This document shows, piece by piece, positions 1-8,332 of a DNA stretch of 45,472 nt. Every line of letters starts with the position of its first letter. Positions within the stretch are counted from its first letter, which is position 1. Made by a program: the position numbers and the translations under genes. This stretch comes from SAR202 cluster bacterium Casp-Chloro-G4 (GTDB lineage Bacteria; Chloroflexota; Dehalococcoidia; Lucifugimonadales; JADFKI01). The notes under the pieces were generated by a model. The model searched no databases. It was not told the origin of the DNA and worked only from the letters and a program-made list of their open reading frames with translations. The stretch is taken from positions 1-45,472 of the forward strand of contig MUCK01000049.1 in NCBI GenBank assembly GCA_002816705.1, read 5' to 3'.

Positions 1-2
1 AT

Positions 3-485
3 GAGGAAGGATTTGGGTCCGGCGTATCTGGGGCTGATACTTCAGGCCTGTTGGCCTTTTTGCCATTTGACGTAATCATCGCCCTAAAACGGTCCGGCAT
101 AGCCGCAGGCTCTGCCTTGGCGCTTTGGATTCTGGTTTTCATCGCGTGGCGTTGGAATTTGAGAGGCCTCACACCAGTGGAAAAAGCGTACACTCAGATG
201 TCTCGCCTGGGCGCTATCGCCGGTATAGGCAGAAGACCCAATCAGACGCCTCTCGACTATGCGTTGACCCTGGGTAACTCAGCAGAAAACGTCAGAGAAC
301 CGGCCCGCCGAATAGCCTGGGCGTACTCCGGCATGCGCTACGCCCCGCCGGTAGAAAGTCAGAGCGATGGCGAGACATTGCACGATGAACCAGAATCTAT
401 CTACAGAGATTGGCGAAGCATCAGAGGGGCCTTACTGTCTAAAGCCTTACGAAGACTGCTTCCCGGAGGTCAAAAAACGCTATGA
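3..485 (+). CDS. C-terminal part of a membrane DUF4129/transglutaminase-like protein (5' end outside window)
   Basis: The reading frame is open from base 3 to the TGA at 483-485, so the gene begins upstream of the window. It shows one hydrophobic membrane segment (from about VIIALKRSG to IAWRW), then a cytosolic tail with the pattern VEKAYTQMSRL...RRPNQTPLDYA and a later helix ARRIAWAYSGMRY. That is how the DUF4129 domain at the end of TgpA-like transglutaminase proteins looks: a membrane helix followed by a domain with 'P..TP.EYA'. The transglutaminase part itself is not in the window, so the assignment rests on the tail. The stop overlaps the next gene's start (ATGA), suggesting co-translation. 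Confidence 0.55.
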   Translation, partial: EEGFGSGVSGADTSGLLAFLPFDVIIALKRSGIAAGSALALWILVFIAWRWNLRGLTPVEKAYTQMSRLGAIAGIGRRPNQTPLDYALTLGNSAENVREPARRIAWAYSGMRYAPPVESQSDGETLHDEPESIYRDWRSIRGALLSKALRRLLPGGQKTL

Positions 486-1012
486 CGTATTACTTTGATA
501 TCTTCGAAACGCCGTACGGTTGGATGGGGGTTGTTGCGTCTGATATAGGACTTCGACGAACTACGTTGCCCCAGCCATCTCCAGAGGATTGCGCGGCTCA
601 ACTTGGCAAGGCGTTGGATGGCGCGGAGCTTGATCCGGAGCGCTTCCTATCTCTTCGCGAAAAGGTCATTCAATATCTCAATGGCGAGGACGTTACTCTG
701 GCTGATGAGGCCATCGATGTAGAGGACGCATCTCCCTTCCATCAGGCGGCCTGGAAGGCGTGCCGCACTATACCAAAGGGTGAGACTCGGACGTACAAGT
801 GGTTGGCCACGGAAGCAGGCAAACCCTTGGCTCCCAGGGCGGCTGGTCAGGCGATGGCACGGAATAGGCTCGCCCTGATTATCCCCTGCCACCGCGTTGT
901 CGCCAGCGATGGGTCGCTACGGGGGTTCGGGAAAGGCGCATCGCAGCTTGGCCTCAAACAGCGTCTACTGGACCTGGAACACCCCAGGGCGAAGATGGTT
1001 CTGGAAGTTTAG
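482..1012 (+). CDS. ogt: Methylated-DNA--protein-cysteine methyltransferase
   Basis: Suicidal repair protein that moves the alkyl group from O6-alkylguanine (or O4-alkylthymine) in DNA to its own cysteine. The 176-aa length is normal for the family. The active-site motif PCHRV is at residues 135-139, with Cys136 as acceptor; the DNA-binding winged-helix segment RAAGQAMARN lies just before it at 119-128, and the downstream GFGKG loop is present. The N-terminal half is the usual poorly conserved ribonuclease-like domain. The ATG overlaps the previous gene's stop by 4 bp, so the two are probably co-transcribed. It faces dnaE across a shared two-way terminator. Whether it is Ogt- or Ada-C-like cannot be settled from sequence alone. 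Confidence 0.93.
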   Translation: MTYYFDIFETPYGWMGVVASDIGLRRTTLPQPSPEDCAAQLGKALDGAELDPERFLSLREKVIQYLNGEDVTLADEAIDVEDASPFHQAAWKACRTIPKGETRTYKWLATEAGKPLAPRAAGQAMARNRLALIIPCHRVVASDGSLRGFGKGASQLGLKQRLLDLEHPRAKMVLEV

Positions 1013-1037
1013 CGAACGAGCCAATCGAAGTAAAATA

Positions 1038-1073
1038 AAAACGGGGGTGGTATTTAGTTACCACCCCCGTTTT
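1038..1073. terminator. Bidirectional intrinsic terminator between ogt and dnaE
   Basis: Perfect hairpin: ACGGGGGTGGTA (1041-1052), loop TTTAGT, TACCACCCCCGT (1059-1070), extended by AAA before and TTT after. The A-run on one side and the T-run on the other let it work for both convergent genes. It starts 26 bp after the ogt stop and lies 32 bp past the dnaE stop. Confidence 0.9.
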
Positions 1074-1104
1074 GTCTCATTCTTAAACTGGCCTCGGAAA
1101 AAAC

Positions 1105-4100
1105 CTAGTCGGCGGCTACGTAAGCAAACCCTGATTCCCCGAGCACCTGCTGAAGACGTTCCTGTAGCTCGTCGCAAGCGTTGACGCGCACCATGGGCCA
1201 TTCCATGGTAACGATGCGGCCTTCGGTGGCTATTTCAAGCAGAACCTCGTCCTTGCCCTGGTACTCCATAAGCAGGTTCTTCAGGTCTAACAACAGGTAC
1301 TTGTCGTTGTCAGGCTGGCCGCTTTCGCGAATGCGTAGGCCCAGGCGATGTGCCACCTCTACTGGTTCCCTGACCACCACTGTAGAGGGCAAACTGGAAT
1401 TGCCGCCGTTGCCATTTGCTACGCTTGCACCGTTCGCGCCGTTCGTTTCAGACGTTTGGCCATTCAAATCTGATTGACCGTCGCTGTTGATTTGCGCTCT
1501 GGTCTCTCCTGTTGGCGCTGCCAAGACTGGTTCGGCCATTGGCTCATCGTTGGCTTCCTCTTCGTCGACAACGTCCGGGATGATGAACTCATGAACCGAA
1601 TTACACCCGATGCTCAGCTGGTCGTCGCGGTCGCGTTTCTTCACGCTACCATTAATTGTCACTAACTTACCCTCTTCCCAAAGTACGTTGCTCTGTAAGT
1701 CTTCGTTCCACACAAATATTTCTACGGACCCGTCCATAAGCGCCAGCGTTGCTATGGTGAATTGCCTGTTATCCCGGGTGTACCGACGGGTGACATCAGC
1801 AATCTGGCCCGTGACTTTCACCTTCTTGCCAGCCACGTCCCCATCCAAGTCGCTGAGGAACACTACGCTTTCGGCGTCGCTGGACTGGGCAATCAACTGC
1901 GCCAGGGAGTTGGACGAGATTGAAACTCCCAGAAGTTCCTGCTCCCACCTGCTCTTGTCGGTATCCGGGGTTTTGAGAGCCGGCACATCAATGCTGACCA
2001 TCTCAGCCGGCATGGAATCGCCCATAATCTCGAACATGGAAGTCTGGTTGGAGTCCCTCATTCGAGACTCGCTCTGCGCCAGCGACAGCATGCGGTCTAT
2101 GATCTCCAGCAGGCCATTGCGTTCACCATACTGGTCAAATGCGCCCGCCTTCATCAGGCTCTCTAGCGTTTTTCTGTTCAGGCTTCCCATGTCTGCCACC
2201 TGGCATATGTGCTCCAACGACTTGAAGCCGCCCTCCTTCTTGCGGGCATTAACCACCGACTCAACGGCACCGGAACCGACGTTTTTCACAGCGGCCAGGC
2301 CGAACCTTATCCCTTGCTTGCCGTCGATTTCTTCGATGGAGTAGTCGACTTCGCCCTTGTTGATGTCCGGCAGCATCACCGGTATATCAAGTCGCCGGCA
2401 TTCCGCTACTGCAGAGGCCACCTTCTCCGTATTATCTCGGTAGGAGTTCAGCAGGGATACCATGTACTCGGCCGTAAAGTTGGCCTTCAGGTAAGCGGTC
2501 CAATATGAGATAAGCCCGTAGCTCACGCTGTGGGCCTTGTTGAAGGCATAACCTGCGAAGGGCTCTATGAGGGCGAATATCTGATCTGCCATCTGCTGGG
2601 TGTACCCCAGGCCCAGCGCCCCGGTGATGAACTTGCCCTTCTCTTCGGCCATGATGGCCGCATCCTTTTTGCCCATAGCCTTGCGGACAATGTCGGCCTC
2701 TCCGAGAGTGTAGCCGGCGAAAGTCTGTACTATCTTCAGCACCTGGTCCTGGTAGACGATTATGCCGTAAGTCTCCTCCAGAATATCCTTGAGTGCCTCA
2801 TGAGGGTAGTTAGGCTTGGTCACACCATGCTTGGACCTGATGAAGGTGTCTATGTGCTCCATGGGACCGGGACGGTACAGCGCGATCATAGCGGCCACGT
2901 CTGCCAGAGAGGTTGGCTTCAAGTCCTTGATGTAGCGGGTCATGCCCCCGCCTTCCATCTGGAAGACCCCTACCGTGTCGCCTCTGGACAGCAACTCGAA
3001 AGTCTTGCCGTCGTCCAGCGGAATCTCGGTCAACTCGAATCGGAAGCCGCGAGTTTGGGCGATCAGGTTCCGTGCCCTGGCAAGAATGGACAGGTTGGAT
3101 AGGCCCAAGAAGTCCATCTTGAGCAGGCCCAGGGCGGCACATGGCTCCATGGTGTACTGGGTCATCGCCGCGCCGTCCTCGTTGCCCTTGGTAGGCCTTT
3201 GGAGGGGCACCACGTCGTCTAGCGGCTCCTGCGATATCACAACCCCGGCTGCGTGGGTGCTGGAGTGACGGGTCACGCCTTCCAGGCCCTGCGCTGTGTC
3301 CACCAGTTTCTTGACATCAGGTTCCGCGTCGTAAATCTCTTTGAACTCAGGGCTGGTCTCCTTGGCCTCTTGGAGAGTCATGTGCAGCCTTGTGGGAATA
3401 AGGCGCGCCACGCGATCCACATCGCCGTATGCCATGCCCAGAGCCCTACCAACGTCGCGCACCGACGCCTTGGCGCCCATGGTGCCGAAGGTAATTATCT
3501 GCGCTACGTGCTCACGGCCATACTTTTCGACGACGTAGTTGATGACCTCCTCGCGACGGTCGTCCTGGAAGTCCATGTCGATGTCTGGCATCTCTTTGCG
3601 TTCCATGTTTAGGAATCGCTCAAATACCAGCGTGTAAGAGAGCGGATTCACGTCGGTTACGCCCAGGCAGTACAGGACCAAGCTAGCGGCGGCGCTGCCC
3701 CGAACGGCAAAGAAGATATCCTCTCTCCGCACAAACTTAGCAATGTCCCAGACCACCAGGAAGTAGTTCGGGTACTGGGTGTACCTAATGACATCCAACT
3801 CGTACTCAAGCCGGTCTTCCTCAGCCTTGCCGTAGTTGGGGATGCGTTGCCTGAGTCCCTCCATACATATCTTGCGAAGGTAATCGTCACCTGAGAGGCC
3901 GTCCGGCACCGGGTACTGTGGCAAACGTAGCTTCGTGAAGTCCAACTCCAAGTTGCACATCTCTGCGATGACCTGGGTGTTGGAAATAGCCTCTGGGACC
4001 TCGGGCCACAGCGCGGCCATCTCCTCCGGGCTGCGCAGGTAGTAGGAGTGCTCCTCCATCCTCATTCGTTTGGGATCGCTTACGTTCGTATTGGTCTGTA

Positions 4101-4761
4101 TACAAAGGAGGATGTCCTGCAGGTATGCCTCTTCCTGCTTCGTGTAATGCGAGTCGTTCGTCGCCACGACAGGTATGCCCAATTCTCGATGCAATTCCAT
4201 GATGCCCGAGTTAATCTGGGGAAGATCTGGAACGTCACCGTGGCTCATCAGCTCAAGGAAGTAGCGCTCGCCCAGTAGCTCTCGATACCAAGAAGCGGCC
4301 TCCTTGGCCTGGTCCATTGTGCCGTTGGTTATTGCCTTGGGCACCTCTCCACTGGGGCAACCGGACATTACGATGAGGCCGTCGGAGAACTTCTCCAACA
4401 GCTCTCGGTCTATGCGAGGCTTGTAGTAGTACCCTTCCAGGTGTGATCGGCTGACAAGCTTTACCAGGTTTTCATATCCCTGGGCATTCTGAGCCAGCAC
4501 GGTCATATGGTAAGGCGACTTCTCATTGGGGTTGCGGCTGTGACGGCTACTCGGAGCGACGTACATCTCGCACCCTATGATTGGCTTTACTCCAGCCTTC
4601 TTTGCAATGCGGTAAAAGTCGATAGCGCCGTACATGCCGCCATGGTCGGTGATGGCTAGGCTGTTCATGCCAAGGTCCTTGGCGTGGTTTACCAGAGGTT
4701 CTAGTCGACTGAGGCCGTCCAGAAGGCTGAATTCGGTGTGAACATGAAGATGGGTGAACAA
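1105..4761 (-). CDS. dnaE: DNA polymerase III alpha subunit
   Basis: Catalytic subunit of the replicative polymerase. At 1218 aa it is normal DnaE1 size. The N-terminal PHP domain begins HLHVHTEFSLLDG with metal-site histidines and ITDHGGMYG. The C-family polymerase palm carries the aspartates of PDIDMDFQDDRR near residue 390. Next come the helix-hairpin-helix region and an OB-fold near residue 1000 (KVKVTGQIADVTRRYTRDNR). A poorly ordered Asn/Gly/Ser-rich linker near 1100-1140 precedes a small C-terminal domain; that linker is unusual. The start is TTG (4759-4761), chosen because homologues start with (M)FTHLHVH; an in-frame TAG lies 30 nt upstream and GGAG sits 12 nt before the TTG. The first in-frame ATG would cut into the PHP domain. 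Confidence 0.96.
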   Translation of the reverse strand: MFTHLHVHTEFSLLDGLSRLEPLVNHAKDLGMNSLAITDHGGMYGAIDFYRIAKKAGVKPIIGCEMYVAPSSRHSRNPNEKSPYHMTVLAQNAQGYENLVKLVSRSHLEGYYYKPRIDRELLEKFSDGLIVMSGCPSGEVPKAITNGTMDQAKEAASWYRELLGERYFLELMSHGDVPDLPQINSGIMELHRELGIPVVATNDSHYTKQEEAYLQDILLCIQTNTNVSDPKRMRMEEHSYYLRSPEEMAALWPEVPEAISNTQVIAEMCNLELDFTKLRLPQYPVPDGLSGDDYLRKICMEGLRQRIPNYGKAEEDRLEYELDVIRYTQYPNYFLVVWDIAKFVRREDIFFAVRGSAAASLVLYCLGVTDVNPLSYTLVFERFLNMERKEMPDIDMDFQDDRREEVINYVVEKYGREHVAQIITFGTMGAKASVRDVGRALGMAYGDVDRVARLIPTRLHMTLQEAKETSPEFKEIYDAEPDVKKLVDTAQGLEGVTRHSSTHAAGVVISQEPLDDVVPLQRPTKGNEDGAAMTQYTMEPCAALGLLKMDFLGLSNLSILARARNLIAQTRGFRFELTEIPLDDGKTFELLSRGDTVGVFQMEGGGMTRYIKDLKPTSLADVAAMIALYRPGPMEHIDTFIRSKHGVTKPNYPHEALKDILEETYGIIVYQDQVLKIVQTFAGYTLGEADIVRKAMGKKDAAIMAEEKGKFITGALGLGYTQQMADQIFALIEPFAGYAFNKAHSVSYGLISYWTAYLKANFTAEYMVSLLNSYRDNTEKVASAVAECRRLDIPVMLPDINKGEVDYSIEEIDGKQGIRFGLAAVKNVGSGAVESVVNARKKEGGFKSLEHICQVADMGSLNRKTLESLMKAGAFDQYGERNGLLEIIDRMLSLAQSESRMRDSNQTSMFEIMGDSMPAEMVSIDVPALKTPDTDKSRWEQELLGVSISSNSLAQLIAQSSDAESVVFLSDLDGDVAGKKVKVTGQIADVTRRYTRDNRQFTIATLALMDGSVEIFVWNEDLQSNVLWEEGKLVTINGSVKKRDRDDQLSIGCNSVHEFIIPDVVDEEEANDEPMAEPVLAAPTGETRAQINSDGQSDLNGQTSETNGANGASVANGNGGNSSLPSTVVVREPVEVAHRLGLRIRESGQPDNDKYLLLDLKNLLMEYQGKDEVLLEIATEGRIVTMEWPMVRVNACDELQERLQQVLGESGFAYVAAD

Positions 4762-4802
4762 GTGAAGTGGACACTCCGAACATAAAATCTAAAAGCGACC
4801 TT

Positions 4803-4811
4803 ATTATAGCA
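4803..4811 (-). promoter_or_regulatory. dnaE promoter, extended -10
   Basis: On the minus strand the sequence reads TGCTATAAT: a perfect -10 hexamer (4803-4808) with an extended TGn. No clear -35 is seen at 16-18 bp spacing. Predicted transcription start is about 4796, giving a leader of about 35 nt before the TTG start. Confidence 0.6.
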
Positions 4812-4956
4812 TCGGCGTATGCCACGAAGTTAAGGGGGAGATACGAATTTTATAAAGATTAATATTATTGACAAACCTGGATTTAGAAGTCTATTAACTA
4901 AGTTTTTATACTTTTCTTATACTTGGGTTAAGAATTTGTCTCGTGACCTTCGCCAC

Positions 4957-4988
4957 AAAAAAAGGCCCCGCAATTGCGGGGCCTTTTT
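4957..4988 (-). terminator. Intrinsic terminator of groEL
   Basis: The perfectly self-complementary GGCCCCGCAATTGCGGGGCC (4964-4983) is flanked by seven A's and five T's. It lies 24 bp past the groEL stop, and read on the minus strand it is a strong hairpin followed by a U-tract. The T-run on the plus strand makes it potentially two-way, but no plus-strand gene enters it. Confidence 0.9.
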
Positions 4989-5011
4989 CGATCCCTCGTG
5001 GGAAGTTTTTC

Positions 5012-6619
5012 CTAGTAGTCCATCGGAGGCATGCCAGGGCCTGGGCTTGCCTCTTTGATGTCGGCGATAAGGGACTCGGTTGTCAGCACCATTGCCGCAA
5101 CGCTGGCCGCATTTTCGATGGCGGCTCGCGTAACCTTGGCGGGGTCCATAATGCCGCGCACCAACAGGTGCGTGAAGTCGCCGACCTCGGCGTCGTACCC
5201 AAAGTCGCCCTCGCCCTTGAGGCTCTCGGAGAGGATGACCTCGCCGGATACGCCGGTGTTCTCGGCGATGAGCTTAAGGGGCTCCTGCAGTGCGCTCTTT
5301 AGGATGTTGATGGCCGTGGCCTCATCACCGGAAAGGTTCATATTATCCAGGGCTGCGCGGGCGCGTATCAGCGCAAGTCCGCCGCCCGGTACGATGCCTT
5401 CCTCAACAGCGGCTCGGGTCGCCGAAAGGGCGTCCTCAACGCGCTGCTTCTTCTCGCGAAGCTCAACCTCGGTGGCAGCGCCAACCTTGATGATGGCTAC
5501 GCCGCCGGAGAGCTTGGCCATGCGCTCCTGTAGCTTCTCGCTGTCGAAGTCTGAGGTGGTCTCCTCGATCTGTGCCTTGATCTGGTTGATTCGGCCCTGG
5601 ATGGCGTCATCAGCTCCGCCGCCGTCCACGAAAGTCGTCTCATCCTTGCTGGAGACAACGCGCCTTGCTCGGCCCAGGTCCTCTACAGTTACGGAGTCCA
5701 GCTTGCGGCCGACCTCTTCGCTGATGACCTGTCCGCCGGTCAGGATGGCCATGTCTTCGAGCATTGCCTTGCGGCGATCGCCGAATCCAGGGGCCTTCAC
5801 TGCCAATACGCTAAGCGTGCCGCGAAGCTTGTTGACTACTAGAGTAGCCAGGGCCTCGCCGTCAACGTCCTCAGCGACGATCAGGAGGTTCTTGCTGACC
5901 TGAAGGATCTTCTCCAGAGCCGGCAGAATGTCGGCAACGGCAGAGATCTTCTTGTCTGTAATGAGGATGTATGGGTCTTCCAAGACCGCTTCCATCCTCT
6001 CCTGGTCGGTGATGAAGTAGGGGGAGACATAGCCGCGGTCGACCTGCATGCCCTCTACGAACTCGGTCTCATAGGCCAAGCCCTTGGACTCTTCTACGGT
6101 GATTACGCCGTCCTTGCCGACCTTTTCCATAACGTCTGCGATGAGGTTACCCATCTCTTCGTCATGTGCAGAGAGGGATGCTACCTGCGCGATCTGGTTC
6201 TTGCCTTCTACCGTGGTAGACATGTTGCTAATCGCCTCACGAAGAACAACGACACCCTTCTCGATGCCGCGCTTCAGGGCCATTGGGTTGGCGCCGGCCG
6301 CTATGTTCTTGAAGCCCTCGTGTACGATGGCCTGGGCCAGGACCGTTGCCGTAGTGGTGCCGTCACCTGCTACGTCGTTGGTCTTGCTGGCGGCTTCCTT
6401 AAGAAGCTGAGCGCCCATATTCTCGAATGGGTCTTCCAGCTCGATCTCCTTGGCAATGGTTACGCCGTCGCTGCAGATCTGCGGCGGTCCGAACTTCTTG
6501 TCCAGAACCACGTTGCGGCCTTTGGGGCCGAGAGTGATTCCGACGGTGTTTGCCAAAGTGTCGATACCGCGCTTCATCGCGGCTCGGGCGTCCTCACTGA
6601 ACGCAAGTTGTTTGGGCAT
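5012..6619 (-). CDS. groL: 60 kDa chaperonin GroEL
   Basis: ATP-driven folding chamber that works with GroES in the cytosol. The 535-aa length fits. It begins [18 protein letters not shown], has the nucleotide-binding GDGTTT at 85-90, and is intact in equatorial, intermediate and apical domains with no frame disturbance. The C-terminus ends PGMPPMDY, a short Met/Pro tail instead of the GGM repeats of E. coli GroEL. The start has AGGAGT 6 nt upstream. It lies 52 bp after groES on the same strand with no terminator between, so it is one operon under the CIRCE-like operator in front of groES. Confidence 0.98.
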   Translation of the reverse strand: MPKQLAFSEDARAAMKRGIDTLANTVGITLGPKGRNVVLDKKFGPPQICSDGVTIAKEIELEDPFENMGAQLLKEAASKTNDVAGDGTTTATVLAQAIVHEGFKNIAAGANPMALKRGIEKGVVVLREAISNMSTTVEGKNQIAQVASLSAHDEEMGNLIADVMEKVGKDGVITVEESKGLAYETEFVEGMQVDRGYVSPYFITDQERMEAVLEDPYILITDKKISAVADILPALEKILQVSKNLLIVAEDVDGEALATLVVNKLRGTLSVLAVKAPGFGDRRKAMLEDMAILTGGQVISEEVGRKLDSVTVEDLGRARRVVSSKDETTFVDGGGADDAIQGRINQIKAQIEETTSDFDSEKLQERMAKLSGGVAIIKVGAATEVELREKKQRVEDALSATRAAVEEGIVPGGGLALIRARAALDNMNLSGDEATAINILKSALQEPLKLIAENTGVSGEVILSESLKGEGDFGYDAEVGDFTHLLVRGIMDPAKVTRAAIENAASVAAMVLTTESLIADIKEASPGPGMPPMDY

Positions 6620-6671
6620 TGTTTACTCCTTTAGAATCTGGTCAAAATGCGGTTAATTACTTGTGTTTGAT

Positions 6672-6977
6672 CTACTTCTTGAAAAGAACGTCGTCCTCGC
6701 GCAAAACGAGGTACTCGATGTCGCCCTCTTTGTACTCAGTGCCTGCGTACTTGGAGTAAACAACAGTGTCGCCAACCGTCAACTCCATAGGAATGCGGTT
6801 TCCTTCTTCGGTCTGCCTGCCTGGGCCCGCCGCTACGACGGTGCCTTCCTGAGGCTTTTCCTTGGCGGTGTCGGGAATGTAGATACCACCAGCGCTTAAC
6901 TGGTCTTCTGAGTCGTTGGGCTTAATGACTATCTTGTTGCCGAGAGGCTTGAAGCTAACCTGGGCTTGTTTCGCCAT
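6672..6977 (-). CDS. groS: 10 kDa co-chaperonin GroES
   Basis: Lid of the GroEL chamber. The 101-aa protein has the family pattern: KPLGNKIVIKP at the start, a mobile-loop region (SEDQLSAGGIYIPDTAKEKP) that contacts GroEL, the GTVVAAGPGR strand, VGDTVVYSKYAGTEY and a terminal YLVLREDDVLF. GGAGGT lies 7 nt before the ATG. First gene of the groES-groEL operon; upstream are a consensus promoter and a CIRCE-like inverted repeat, so HrcA-type heat-shock repression is likely. Confidence 0.97.
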   Translation of the reverse strand: MAKQAQVSFKPLGNKIVIKPNDSEDQLSAGGIYIPDTAKEKPQEGTVVAAGPGRQTEEGNRIPMELTVGDTVVYSKYAGTEYKEGDIEYLVLREDDVLFKK

Positions 6978-7014
6978 CTAAGGGACCTCCATGAAATTGA
7001 TTTACATTGGATCA

Positions 7015-7041
7015 TTAGCAGTCTACGACCTCGTCTGCTAA
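7015..7041 (-). promoter_or_regulatory. CIRCE-like operator (putative HrcA site) of groES-groEL
   Basis: Inverted repeat TTAGCAGTC-N9-GTCTGCTAA with the 9-9-9 layout of CIRCE (TTAGCACTC-N9-GAGTGCTAA). It matches 8/9 and 7/9 positions; the outer arms TTAGCAG/CTGCTAA are perfectly complementary. It covers about +1 to +27 of the predicted groES transcript, the usual CIRCE position. That HrcA binds it is inference. Confidence 0.7.
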
Positions 7042-7047
7042 TAATAA

Positions 7048-7076
7048 ATATTAAGGGAGCCGAATCCCCTTGTCAA
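7048..7076 (-). promoter_or_regulatory. groES-groEL promoter (sigma-70/SigA type)
   Basis: Minus strand: TTGACA (7071-7076), 17-bp spacer, TAATAT (7048-7053). The predicted start near 7041 falls on the edge of the CIRCE-like repeat. Both hexamers and the spacing are near-ideal. Confidence 0.82.
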
Positions 7077-7244
7077 CCGTTAATTGTTTTGTCACTAAAT
7101 ATCCATATGCCCTGCGTGGTTATGGGGTTTAGCGAATCTGACGAGTATGCCGGAATCACCCGTGTTTTGAGACCAAATTGCGTGTCCTCATAATGACCAT
7201 AGAAATGCCGTAGGCAGCTTTTGAAAATTATGGTGGCTACCACG

Positions 7245-7273
7245 TTGACTTGGTTATAGGCAGGTCATAACAT
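7245..7273 (+). promoter_or_regulatory. Promoter for the UbiA-family gene, predicted leaderless
   Basis: TTGACT (7245-7250), 17-bp spacer, TAACAT (7268-7273). With a 6-nt discriminator the transcript would start at 7280, the A of the ATG. No Shine-Dalgarno precedes the ATG, in keeping with a leaderless mRNA. Confidence 0.6.
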
Positions 7274-7279
7274 CAACTC

Positions 7280-8218
7280 ATGGATCGGTCCCAGGGTTCC
7301 ACTGAAGGAAAACCAGCCGGCGTCATCAAGGCGTTAGTTATCGCGGTTCGCCCCAAGCAATGGGCCAAGAACCTGATAATTTACCTCGCCTTTTTCTTCA
7401 CGCTGAACGAATACTGGAGCTTGGGCGATGCCTTCGCTGCCGTTCCACTGTTCGGCGAGGCGACCGCAGCTTTTGTCATATTCTCGGCGCTTACCGGAGC
7501 CGTCTACCTTGTAAATGATATTTTCGACGTGGAGCGAGACCGCCTGCACCCTCGTAAGAGGTTCAGGCCCATCGCGTCGGGTCAGCTCCCTGTATCCGTT
7601 GCCTGGTTCGCCGCAGTTGCTTTGATCGGCCTCGGCCTCGTTGCGGCCTTCGTATTTCGGCCGCTGTTTGGGGTAGTGTCGTTGGCCTACGTTGTCTCAA
7701 TTGTGGGATATTCCGTGTACTTGAAGCAGATGGTCCTGATTGACGTTTTCACCATCAGCGGCGGGTTCGTCCTTAGAGCCGTGGCGGGCGCGGTTGTGAT
7801 GCAGGTGCCTGTTTCGCCCTGGCTGTTCATTTGTACAGGCCTTGCCGCTTTGCTGCTGGCGCTGGCCAAGCGTAGGAGTGAACTGGTCCAAGCGGGCGAA
7901 AACGCGGGCAGCCAGAGGGAGTCCCTGCAAGCCTACAGCCTTCCCTTTCTTGATCAACTCATCGCGTTGGTTGCCACGGCCTCTGTTGTGGCCTACTCCT
8001 TATATACATTCACAGCGGAGAACTTGCCCGAAAACAACGCCATGATGCTGACGATTCCCTTCGTCGTTTACGGCCTGTTCCGCTACCTTTACCTCGTGCA
8101 CCAGACCGGTGTAGGGGAGAATCCCGAAGACCTTTTTTTTGGCGACGTGTCGCTTGCCGTAGCCATAGCGCTTTGGTTGGTTTCCGTGGCACTGGTCCTC
8201 GGCCTGTTTAGAAGCTAA
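7280..8218 (+). CDS. UbiA-family decaprenyl-phosphate phosphoribosyltransferase-like protein
   Basis: Polytopic membrane prenyltransferase of 312 aa. It starts with the RPKQWAKN signature and carries the aspartate-rich motif NDIFDVERD at 79-87 followed by HPRKRFRPIASG. That combination is typical of enzymes moving phosphoribose from PRPP to polyprenyl phosphate (Rv3806c-like), the first step to decaprenyl-phospho-arabinose, rather than of quinone prenyltransferases. About eight to nine hydrophobic helices are visible. The expected partner epimerase genes (DprE1/DprE2-like) are not in this window, so the physiological product is uncertain. The ATG is chosen because a consensus promoter ends 6 nt before it. 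Alternative: another UbiA-type transferase. Confidence 0.75.
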   Translation: MDRSQGSTEGKPAGVIKALVIAVRPKQWAKNLIIYLAFFFTLNEYWSLGDAFAAVPLFGEATAAFVIFSALTGAVYLVNDIFDVERDRLHPRKRFRPIASGQLPVSVAWFAAVALIGLGLVAAFVFRPLFGVVSLAYVVSIVGYSVYLKQMVLIDVFTISGGFVLRAVAGAVVMQVPVSPWLFICTGLAALLLALAKRRSELVQAGENAGSQRESLQAYSLPFLDQLIALVATASVVAYSLYTFTAENLPENNAMMLTIPFVVYGLFRYLYLVHQTGVGENPEDLFFGDVSLAVAIALWLVSVALVLGLFRS

Positions 8219-8269
8219 ATTGCTTCACGTAATCCTCACGAACTCGGCTGGTTCATCAATTCGGCGCTG

Positions 8270-8278
8270 TGCTACACT
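8270..8278 (+). promoter_or_regulatory. Possible extended -10 promoter of the Fe-S oxidoreductase gene
   Basis: TGCTACACT: -10 hexamer TACACT (8273-8278) with an extended TGn; no convincing -35. Predicted start near 8285 would leave a 48-nt leader ending in AGGAG, 6 nt before the ATG at 8333. Confidence 0.4.
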
Positions 8279-8332
8279 CCTTTGTGAAAAAATGCATATG
8301 CTAGGTCTTAGACTCTTGCACAGGAGTGATAG

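Noticed and set aside
4868-4896. Plus-strand TTGACA-N17-CTATTA promoter-like pair in the dnaE/groEL gap
   Set aside because: The region is AT-rich, the -10 is poor and no plus-strand gene follows; it would only make antisense RNA to groEL.
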